DNA from: Ursus arctos
Lineage: Eukaryota; Chordata; Mammalia; Carnivora; Ursidae
NCBI RefSeq assembly: GCF_023065955.2
Contig: NW_026622985.1
Span: 69,987,931 to 70,051,930 of the forward strand
Direction: 5' to 3'
DNA: 64,000 nt
The translations under genes were made by a program, and so were the position numbers. The notes beneath the pieces are model-generated. The model was not told where the DNA came from, ran no database searches, and saw only the letters and a list, made by a program, of their open reading frames with translations. Below, in pieces: positions 56,106 to 64,000 of this stretch (its first letter is position 1; every line of letters starts with the position of its first letter).

Positions 56106-57214
56106 CCGTGATCCAGTTGACCAGTATTCACTAAAGATTGGAAGCCTGTAAAGGTGCATGAAGTCCATTCAGAGAGAATGGTGGAAAACCCCTCATCTAT
56201 GCTACGTTTATTACCTTCTTCCTAGATTTTACCAATGGTCATTCTCATTCTTAATACTCAGGCTGTGGGATTTAGCTAAGTCATCTTTGAAATACTGAGC
56301 TATCAACAGATAGCATGCTGAATGCAAATATACCACAAATAAATATTTGGGACTAAAGAGATCAAGAGCTGGACTTCATTTTCCCTTCTCATCTGTGCTC
56401 AGCACTGTGTAATCCCTTTCATTGTCCTTGCCTCAAAATTGGGATGTTTGTGTTCCAAGATAGATGAGAAAATCAGTTCCAAAGTAGGTTACAAACTTTC
56501 AGGAATCTTTTTTGTAACCAGTTGATTCCTCTTAGTTCACATAACAGAGTGCATCATTACTTGCAACTTTAGTTAGAGCAATGGTCTTAAAAAGGTCTAG
56601 CTAAATAAAAAATGCTCAACTTTCCGAGTGCTGACAGTTGTCAAATTCACCAAGTTCATGTGGCCACATTTCTGAAGTTCTTTAAACAGCCCATCTGTGA
56701 GCAATTGAATCAGATGACTAAGAACTACAGAGCAGAAGCGCTATTACTTTGAGTCAGATTTTCCCATTAGCCAGCTATAGCTTATTTCTCTCTGATCCAT
56801 AAAAAGTTTCAAATTTAGGGCCTGTATGATTTTAATCCCATCACTTAGCACCCAAGCTGTATGATTCTGAAGGTAAAAATGAAGTTGTTTGAATTTCAGA
56901 CCACCTGAACATTCTTCAGGAACTCATCAGCTCCCTAAAGCAAAGCTATGCCTACATCTGTAGGTTTGAACCCAAATTTCATGAGAAGCAAAAACTGAAT
57001 TGATCTGTCTTCACTGTCATTAGTCACCTTTGATCACTTTTTTACCAAAATTACTGTGACTGGGTTAGAGTAAATTAATGCAATCAATAAATGCAATTAC
57101 TAACCCTTGGACAGCATAATAAGACATTCAGAACTTCTTTCCTAAAGGAGATTTTATCAGGTTATCGCTCTTGTAAATAGAAGAAAGAGAGAAATATAAT
57201 GTAGCAAATGGCAG

Positions 57215-57313
57215 CATTCACTAATTCATTCATTAATTCAGCAAATATTAACTTAGTACTTATTATATTCCAGGGAGCTTACAGGCTAGCAGCAGAAATA
57301 ATCTCTCTCTCTC

Positions 57314-57391
<78 letters not shown>

Positions 57392-57620
57392 ACTCACTCA
57401 CTCAAACCATTAAATAAATGTCAGATATGCTGGATGATAAAAACACCCAGGTGAGAAAAGGGGTGGAGACCAGAAAGAAGTCTTTGAAGAAAGAACATCT
57501 AAGTTAACATATGACCAATAACGCAGAGTTAGCCAGGTGAAGAGTGATGGAAGGAGCGTTCTAAGCAAAACCAACAGCGGGTGGGAAGGCCCTAAAGCAG
57601 GGTACGGTTTGGACCATTGT
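57215..57620 (+). repeat. ancient mammalian repeat fragment with inserted microsatellite (family not assigned)
   Basis: 'CATTCATTAATTCAGCAAATATTAACTTAGTACTTATTATATTCCAGGGAGCTTACAGGC', then after the CT/AC tract 'GTGAGAAAAGGGGTGG', 'GCGTTCTAAGCAAAACCAACAGCGGGTGGGAAGGCCCTAAAGCAGG'. This is the same broad class as at 18525 and 52195. Confidence 0.5.
57302..57388. repeat. compound (CT)n(AC)n microsatellite
   Basis: (CT)n with TTT interruptions (57302–57346) passes into (AC)20 (57349–57388). Confidence 0.97.
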
Positions 57621-58051
57621 CCTGAAAGAAATTATTCAAAATTCCAGTGTACACTCACATGATTACTGATTTGGGGAAGAGCAAGAAAATGAATTCCTCT
57701 TCCTTAACAGTTACGGTAGTGCACCACAGAAGGACATCACCTCTCCTTGGTAAAGATTCCTGAGTGAGCTTGAGCAGCCAGAGGCCATCTCTATTTCATT
57801 TGCACTACTCCCTTTTCAATGACCCATAACCAGCTCACAACCCTATTCTGGCTCTGTTTCCTTGTTTGACTTATTCCAACCTCAAAAAGTAGGTGCTTCA
57901 TAAATATTGAATGAATAAATGAATGAATGAACTCACAAGGCCACAGTATTATAAACCAAAAGTTCCTGCAATAAATATACAAGCATTCTAGGCTATAAAT
58001 ATTTCTAAAGTTCAAGTCCTATCTCATCACATCAAATTCTGATTTCCTAGA

Positions 58052-58285
58052 GCAGTGGTTTTCAACCAGGGATAATTCTGCACCCCCTCCTAGGGGATAT
58101 TTGGCAATGTCTGCAGTTATTTTCCATTGTCACAGTTTAAGGGTTACTACTGGCATCTAACGGGTAGAGGACAGGGATACTGATAACCACTCTACAGTGC
58201 ACAGGATAGCACCTCTACCTTCACCCCAACAACAAGGATTATCCAGCCCAAAATGCTAACAGGGCTCAGAGAAACCCCAGGGTAG
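58052..58285 (+). repeat. MER5A-type hAT-Charlie element, copy 1
   Basis: AGAGCAGTGGTTTTCAACC, 'GGGGATATTTGGCAATGTCTGC', 'ACTACTGGCATCTAACGGGTAGAGGACAGGGATAC', 'CTACAGTGCACAGGATAGCACC', 'GGATTATCCAGCCCAAAATGCTAAC' and the end 'GGCTCAGAGAAACCCCAG'. This is full length, in sense orientation. Confidence 0.85.
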
Positions 58286-58642
58286 AGGTTGGGGGCTGTG
58301 TCTTGGGAGCTATGTAATAGGCTATGATTATCCTTGCTTAGACCTGACTAGAACTCTAGTTTAGATCCTTTTCCTCACTTGCCTAGCAATGTTCAAACCT
58401 GCAGAGATTTATTTCATCCATTTTCTGTTTGTTTAATAAACAGACTCCAAGCACTGGAGGGAAAAATGTTCCAGGAGTGAGGTAAAACGAAAGCTGTTAG
58501 TAACCCTAGTTTGACTTGACTGAATGGTAGGAAACAACCTCTGCCATCAGGAAGTAAATTGTAGAAACTGAAAAGAAGTTAAGACTATTTAAAAAGCTCT
58601 GGTTCAAACAAATGTCTATGCAAACCAACGGGTAGTTTGAAA

Positions 58643-58693
58643 ACATTACCCATTGTAATGAAGACATTACCCGTTGTAGTGAAGACATTACTG
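58643..58693. repeat. 21-bp tandem repeat, about 2.4 copies
   Basis: Units ACATTACCCATTGTAATGAAG (58643–58663), the same with two changes (58664–58684), and a partial third copy (58685–58692). Confidence 0.9.
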
Positions 58694-59181
58694 TTTCTTG
58701 AGTCTTTGTTAGAATGGAAAGAGCTTTTATTTATTTTTTTAGTGTGGTAATCATTCATATTTGTCCCATGACACACCCAGAAGTTTAAAAGAATAACAAA
58801 CTCCCAAGTGTAAACACAGAATTTAGTAAACAAGTGAGGCTTGCTCACTAATGTGAGTGAATCCTTATAATTACCTGTTTGGATAGAATAAGATTTTAAT
58901 GCATTAACCAAAACAGGACTTTTCTATTAAGAAAGAGAACTTCCAACACTTCCAAGGGCTGAGTTATTTCTCCTCAAGGATGGCACACATAAGTCTCCCC
59001 AAGGTATCACTCCTTCCTGTTCAAGTTCAGTGCTTCAGTGTCAAGGCTCCTATCACTAACCCTTGCCATGGCCTATGTTTACACTGTTCACTGTTCCATG
59101 TCATTCATTTGGTGACACTCAACATCAACAAGTGCCACCAAATCAATACCAGAAGCCTGAAGATTTAAATAAGGAATCAAA

Positions 59182-59290
59182 AGAGCAGTGGTTTTCAACT
59201 AGGGATAATTTTGCACCCCCTCCTAGGCGACATTTGGCAATGTCTGCAGTTATTTTCCATTGTCACAGTTTAAGGAGTTCTGAGCCATCT
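59182..59290 (+). repeat. MER5A-type element, copy 2, 3'-truncated
   Basis: AGAGCAGTGGTTTTCAACT, 'GCACCCCCTCCTAGGCGACATTTGGCAATGTCTGC', 'TTATTTTCCATTGTCACAG', ending at 'AGTTCTGAGCCATCTGCC'. It is nearly identical to the first 85 bp of copy 1, 1.13 kb upstream. Confidence 0.8.
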
Positions 59291-59534
59291 GCCGCTAGGC
59301 ACTTTTTGTGATCATAAAAATGTGAGGTCATGTAGACTGAAGAGATGGTTCCAAGTTCCTAAAGAAGGCTCAGAACCAGCTGGTTGCAGGTACACCAAAT
59401 GTGATTTTAGGTTTCTACCTGGGATCCCAGAAAAAAAGGGTAGACAGCCTCCCCGAGGAAGTATGGTAATGCTCTGGAATCTGGAAATCATCTGATCATG
59501 GAGGATAGTTTTTAGCAATTTTTAAAAGGGATGT

Positions 59535-59972
59535 ATAATCATTTCTTGGGGCTACCTTAAAAAGTATCACAAACTCTGTGGCTTAAAGTAGTAGAAGTTT
59601 ATAGTCTCATGGTTCTGGAGGCTAGATGCCCAAAATCAAGATGTCACCAGGGCCATGCTCCCTCTGAAACATGTATGGAAATCCTTCTTTGTCTCTTAGT
59701 TCCTGGTGGTTTGCTGGCAATCTTTGGCATTCCTTGGCTTGCAGCTGCCTAACGCCAGTCAATTACACAACCTTCTCCCTGTGTGTCTTCTCATTACCGT
59801 CTTCTTATAAGGATGCCAGCCATATTGGATGAAGGGCCCACCCTACTCCAGTATGACCTATCCTAATTACATCTGCAAGACCCTATCTCCAAATATGGTC
59901 ACATTCTGAATTACTGGGGGTTAGGATTTCAACGTATCTTTTTGAGGGAGACACAATTCAATGCATAACAGG
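59535..59972 (-). repeat. MLT1-type MaLR solo LTR, antisense
   Basis: On the + strand: 'GGGGCTACCTTAAAAAGTATCACAAACTCTGTGGCTTAAAG', 'CATGGTTCTGGAGGCTAGATGCCCAAAATCAAGATGTC', 'CTTCTTATAAGGATGCCAGCCATATTGGAT', 'AAGACCCTATCTCCAAATATGGTCACATTC', 'GGGGGTTAGGATTTCAACGTATC' and 'GGAGACACAATTCAATGCATAAC'. This is a nearly complete reverse-complement MLT1. Confidence 0.85.
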
Positions 59973-60504
59973 ATATAAACTAGGAATGTATATCTTTGTT
60001 ATCAAAACAGGGAAATTTAACTTAAATTTTCAAAGTGTAATACAAACCGTAGGGTAATTCACACTTTCTCGTAAGAAGAGCAAAAGATGGAAAAACCTGT
60101 TGGTTACTTTCAAATGAATGAAAAAGAAAAAGAAGGCCAAAAGGAATTAATCTAAAGCAAAGAGAGTCCCATTACTTCATGTTGGTGCCACTTTCTGACA
60201 AATCCAGGAGCTCGGTCAGCTGGGGCATCTTCTTCCCCAGGGCATATTTGGTTGCCGTGTGCCTTACGTTTATAATAAACTCCAGAAGGTTGATGCACTT
60301 GATAGAAATGACCTAATCCTTCTTGTTTGCATAATGGCAGAATGCAAAATAAGCATTCACCTGCCTGAAATAATTCCAGGAATGCCAAGAGGTTCTCTTT
60401 TTCCAAAATATCTCCTCCATTCTTCCAACAGTTACTCAAATCCCTAACACTTCCCCTCTTCTCCTGGTGGGGGTGCCTGGGCCAGAAGCTCCTGATGTAG
60501 CATT

Positions 60505-60710
60505 GACCATTGCCCAGACACTATCCCAAACATTTCGCATAAGTTAAGTCATTTAGTACACAGAACAATCCTATGAAGTAAGTACTATTTTACCACCAAT
60601 TTACAGGTGAGAAACTAAGACAGGCTTAGCTTATATGAGGTAACATGGCAGAGTTGAGATTCAAACCCAGCCCTGGTGCTATCAACCAGGGGACAATACT
60701 GCCTCTCAAA
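60505..60710 (-). repeat. MIR SINE, antisense
   Basis: 'TCATTTAGTACACAGAACAATCCTATGAAGTAAGTACTATTTTACC', 'TTTACAGGTGAGAAACTAAGACAGGC', 'CATGGCAGAGTTGAGATTCAAACCCAGCCC' and 'CAATACTGCCTC' form a long reverse-complement MIR. Confidence 0.8.
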
Positions 60711-60824
60711 AGCAGGGAGCAACACAGTAACTAACCTACTATCATGCCCACACAGAAATGAGTGTCAGATTTTTCAGGGCCTTTCATCTAGCAGAAAATG
60801 AAGCCTAAGTCAGGCTTTGTTCCT

Positions 60825-60990
60825 CAAAGTGTTCTCCCCAGACTATTTGCATCAAAATGGGGGCGGGGAATATACCTGGACCCTACCTTTGAACCACTGA
60901 TTCAGAATCCCAAGAATCTGCATTTTAACAAACATCCCCAGAAACTTCTTGAGTGTACTAATGCTGGATAACCACTGGCCCTACAGGAAT
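60825..60990 (+). repeat. MER20-like hAT-Charlie element
   Basis: 'TTCCTCAAAGTGTTCTCCCCAGAC', 'GCATCAAAATGGGGG', 'GAACCACTGATTCAGAATCCC', 'AATCTGCATTTTAACAAACATCCCCAG' and 'GATAACCACTGG' follow MER20. Confidence 0.7.
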
Positions 60991-61394
60991 GGAATAAGAT
61001 ATAACGTTATAGTAAATTTGGAACAACCAGGGAGAGATGACAAGGCAATGGGGACCTTGGCAACCAATGGTCAGTCAACGACCCAGGGATCCTGGCTATA
61101 GAGGAGTTTGGTTGCTGGGGAGTGAGGGTAATGCTGAGCATGGAGGCTTGACAGCAGGAGGACAGCCACATCCTCTGGCTTGGATCACTTGCTCTGTCCT
61201 GGTGAACATCATTATTTGCTGAGTCAGGGAGGCATTTTCTATCAGTTTGGATGGGAAGCATGGGTGCAGGCAAGGGAGAGCAACCAGAGCATGTGGATTC
61301 AGAAATTCCTATGTGACTCCATTTGAATGAGCAGGGTTGCATAAACAGAACAAGAATTTTGGTGTGGGGTTAAAGAAAATGGTATGATAGAGGA

Positions 61395-61620
61395 AGAATT
61401 GAATGAGGATCTGAGAGACAGAAGTCCTGTATTTGGCCCAGTCACTGATTACAACTTCCCTGAGGCTCAGTCTCCTAGTCTGTAAAATAGGGAAGATAAC
61501 TCCTGCCTTGCAGCTCCTCACATACATACAGGATGTAATGTGAATCCAGCGAGGTACGTAGTGCTCCATAACGTAAATCACTGCACTCCAAGGCCTCTGT
61601 AAAAGTCCGCTGCCTCAGAA
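61395..61620 (+). repeat. MIR SINE
   Basis: 'AGTCCTGTATTTGGCCCAGTCACTGATTACAACTTCCCTGAGGCTCAGTCTCCTAGTCTGTAAAATAGGG', then 'CTGCCTTGCAGCTCC', follows the sense MIR core and 3' half. It is directly followed by the TA-flanked MITE. Confidence 0.75.
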
Positions 61621-61624
61621 TATA

Positions 61625-61802
61625 CAGTTGACCCTTGAACTAATGGCACCAGCCCTCTGTGTAGTTAAAAATCCATGTACAACTTTTGACTCCCCCAAAA
61701 CTTAACTACTAAGAGCCTACTGTTGACTGTATTTATCAAAAAAAAAATCTGTGTTTAACTGGACCCACACAGTTCAAACCCATGTTGCTCAAGGGTCAAC
61801 TG
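61625..61802 (+). mobile_element. short TA-flanked DNA transposon (Tc1/mariner–Tigger-type MITE)
   Basis: Terminal inverted repeats CAGTTGACCCTTGA (from 61625) and its complement TCAAGGGTCAACTG (to 61802) bound 178 bp, with TA on both sides (61623–61624 and 61803–61804). TA target duplication and this terminal sequence fit pogo/Tigger or mariner-derived non-autonomous elements. It has no coding capacity. Family name not assigned. Confidence 0.85.
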
Positions 61803-61845
61803 TATCTACCACCCTAATGCTTTGCCTTTCTCTGTACCTCTTCTT

Positions 61846-62047
61846 TTTTTTTTTTTTAAAGATTTTATTTATTTATTTGACAGAGATAGAGACAGCCAGC
61901 GAGAGAGGGAACACAAGCAGGGGGAGTGGGAGAGGAAGAAGCAGGCTCATAGCAGAGGAGCCTGATGTGGGGCTCGATCCCACAACGCCAGGATCACGCC
62001 CTGAGCCGAAGGCAGACACCCAACCGCTGTGCCACCCAGGCGCCCCC
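61846..62047 (-). mobile_element. CAN-SINE, antisense, with exact 16-bp target-site duplication
   Basis: T-run, then AAAGATTTTATTTATTTATTTG, 'GATAGAGACAGCCAGCGAGAG', 'GCAGGCTCATAGCAGAGGAGCCTGATGTGG', 'GGATCACGCCCTGAGCCGAAGGCAG' and the head 'GTGCCACCCAGGCGCCCCC'. The target-site duplication CTCTGTACCTCTTCTT at 61830–61845 and 62048–62063 is exact. This is the young 'GGGCGTGATCC' subfamily. The long open frame at 61751–62263 is a SINE shadow. Confidence 0.97.
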
Positions 62048-62147
62048 CTCTGTACCTCTTCTTATACTCCCGCCAGGAAAGTAAACACAATCACCTATAT
62101 TCATTCTAAGTACAAATTACTTGTAGGCCTCCTTTCCTGCGCTGGGA

Positions 62148-62178
<31 letters not shown>

Positions 62179-62187
62179 CACACACAC
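62148..62187. repeat. (AC)n microsatellite
   Basis: About 20 AC units with one CGC interruption. Confidence 0.97.
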
Positions 62188-64000
62188 GATAGGGAAGCAT
62201 GGGGGAAAAAAAACCAAGTTCACTTCCTCACCCTATCCATTCCCTGCTTGGGTGTTCTGCTGATCCTCTGCTTCCTTTCCGAGACCCCACCTCACCATAC
62301 TCCAGTGTATGCCCCCTGCTTTTAGGCCAGGTTTACACAATTGTAGTTATTCAGATCATTGGCGCAAAACCCAATCAAGCAAAAACATCCTTTAATCAAT
62401 ATTTTCTTTCTAAATATTTCTAAATAAATATTTTCTTAATATCTTTCCTTAAAGGTGAAGACTTCAGAGCTTGAATTGCCCCTTTCCGTGATGCCCAAGT
62501 CACCTAAATGATAACTAACCCTCCACTTCATGTTGATCAGAATGGTCATGGCATTATAGGGCTATGGTAAATAAGAACATCATTTTGAATAAAATGGGAT
62601 ACCAAAAAAATAGATAAATAAAAGTCCACTTGTGACAGCAGGCAACGAATTCATAGGAGATAATATGATGGTTAGTGAAAAGCGCTATATATATGCCTGT
62701 ATCCTTCTGAGAGACATACATAGCTCCTTTAAAAGAGTATAGTTATTGAAGAAATATTTATTTGCTAATTAATGTGTGCATAGTACTACTAGGTATCATG
62801 GAAGATACCAAGATGTGTGCAACAGACCCAGACTTCCCTTAAGTCTTGGTTTGGTCCAGCCATTTCTTAGTAAAGTGACCTCTTCTTAGTGGGAAAATAA
62901 AAGACAATTTTCCATTCTTATTATGAAGATAACCTAGAACTTCACAAGTTTGTGAAGCAGGGCACTATAAATGTGAAGTATCATTATTCTGAGGCTTCTA
63001 TAATGTCTGGAAAGCAACACGAGGAAGGGCAGTCCAAAGGAACAGACTCAAGGATCCCAGCTAGAGGCCCAAGTCAGGGATTGCAGATCTCCTCTGAATG
63101 CCTCCCCTTGCACCTCAACCCTCTCCTCTCACTCTGAGAGGTAGATAAATACCCCCATTTTAACCTCTTCCAGCTTGAAACCCTGATTAGTAATGCAGAC
63201 ATCTCCCTTCCTCCCCAGGAGGCAACCCTGTGTTCTTATGCAAGGTGTAGTTGCCTAGTACCTGCCACCCAAGGCAGCCCAAATCACGTCAGTGTTCCCA
63301 CCCCAGGTTTACATTTTTCTTAGGGCTACATAGGGATGCTCTGGGAATCCAAGGAAGTACAGGCATTGACACAACCCAGACCTCCTGTTTTTAGTTGGTG
63401 CTGCAAGAACACTGCAGCCTTTTCCCTCAGTGGTGCCAGTCTGGCCCAGTAAACACATGGGTACTTGCCCTTGCCCCTGAGAAAACACATGGGCATTAGG
63501 GCAAAGTTCCTGTGTTCTGGTAACATTTAATTGTGCTAGTTCTCAAGCCTCTCTGCGCCCACACATTCATGCACATTTATTCTGTTGACTTCAAAGGCTG
63601 CTCAACATGTTGGAAATATGTGTGAGAACAGTGAAGGGAGCTTGCAATTAGTCTAAACCTTCTTTCTAGATGACTGGGTTTGGTACATACGTTAGGATTT
63701 TAGAAGTACATATTTGATATTTTTAAATATACTTTTGTTTATACTGGGTTTAGAATCATGAAAATAAATCAGGATTTCTATTGCCAGTTAGTGTGTTTTT
63801 CATAATAAATAAGTCATTCATCCTTGTCCAATAATACATATTTATAGGTTTAAATTAGGGAAAGCTTTTCAAAGGGAATTTCCATTCATTATCCACCAAC
63901 TTCCAGATGCCATCCAGCATATGAGGAGCTTCCAAAGAGAAGCAGGAAGCCAACTAGGGCTTCAAGGCATGGAAGGAAAAGAGTAGCATGGACAAAAAGG
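62188..64000. other. CAV1 intron 2, right end of window
   Basis: A weak fragment of the old 'ggcacctactatgtg…' repeat class may lie at 62755–62845. No exon is recognised; the caveolin-1 exon 3 signature (coding for FEDVIAEP and the hairpin) is not seen by eye in any frame. Confidence 0.45.

Larger units (their letters stand above)
42205..64000 (+). other. CAV1: CAV1 intron 2, 5' part (at least 21.8 kb)
   Basis: After the donor GTAAGG the sequence runs to the window edge with no caveolin exon 3. The large mammalian CAV1 intron 2 (tens of kb) is well known, so this is expected. It contains MIR, MER20, MER5A, MLT1, L1M-like, two CAN-SINE and microsatellite insertions (annotated separately). Long spans at 42850–45650, 46000–48990, 49180–50950, 51110–55160 and 56110–57210 show no gene that I can recognise. 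Confidence 0.9.

Noticed and set aside
57302..57388. Regular repeat as a possible CRISPR or satellite array
   Set aside because: It is a plain CT/AC microsatellite without unique spacers.
61751..62263. 170-codon open frame
   Set aside because: It runs through an antisense CAN-SINE and an AC microsatellite.
42205..64000. Search for CAV1 exon 3
   Set aside because: No coding match to [10 protein letters not shown] or the scaffolding/hairpin region was seen by eye; exon 3 must lie further right.
1..64000. A novel multi-gene defence or biosynthetic system
   Set aside because: The window is vertebrate nuclear DNA with two known genes; no gene cluster, toxin–antitoxin pair, CRISPR or operon structure is present.

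Overview
This is a stretch of a mammalian nuclear genome, almost certainly from a caniform carnivore. Two things show it: the CAV2–CAV1 caveolin gene pair, and ten tRNA-Lys-derived CAN-SINEs of carnivore type. Several SINEs are a young subfamily with the 'GGCTCAGGGCGTGATCCCGG' block and a 'CTCGCTGGCTGTCTCTATC' block, which I associate from memory with bears and their relatives. Only about 0.7 kb of the 64 kb is protein coding. No prokaryotic genes, operons or CRISPR arrays are present.

Layout. 1–16.4 kb is intergenic DNA upstream of CAV2: L1M 3' ends, a carnivore L1 nested in an older L1M, MLT1 LTR fragments, MIRs, one MER5A and microsatellites. 16.4–24.6 kb is the whole CAV2 gene on the + strand: CpG-island promoter, three coding exons giving 162 residues, and a 3' UTR of about 2.1 kb ending at a polyadenylation signal. 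24.7–40.3 kb is the CAV2–CAV1 interval, with MIR, L2, MER20, four full-length CAN-SINEs and a tRNA-Leu(UAA)-like gene 1.26 kb upstream of the CAV1 start codon. 40.1–42.2 kb is the CAV1 promoter CpG island with coding exons 1 and 2 (65 residues). 42.2–64 kb is the 5' part of the long CAV1 intron 2. The third CAV1 exon, with the scaffolding and membrane domains, lies beyond the right edge.

How the genes work together. CAV1 and CAV2 encode interacting caveolins. CAV1 builds caveolae, and CAV2 joins it in hetero-oligomers and depends on CAV1 to leave the Golgi. The same-strand tandem order agrees with the known mammalian order TES–CAV2–CAV1–MET.

The unusual signals are non-coding. (1) The tRNA-Leu gene has a T at the normally invariant C56 of the T-loop/B box. 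(2) Several 10–19 bp direct duplications flank only a short A- or T-rich insert. Three have an L1-endonuclease-like TTTT/AA junction, so they look like 'tail-only' retrotransposition scars. (3) Two pairs of nearby repeat copies share unusual bases, suggesting local duplication. (4) A pentanucleotide microsatellite appears to have grown inside a MER20 element. I found no convincing new protein-coding or defence-type system.
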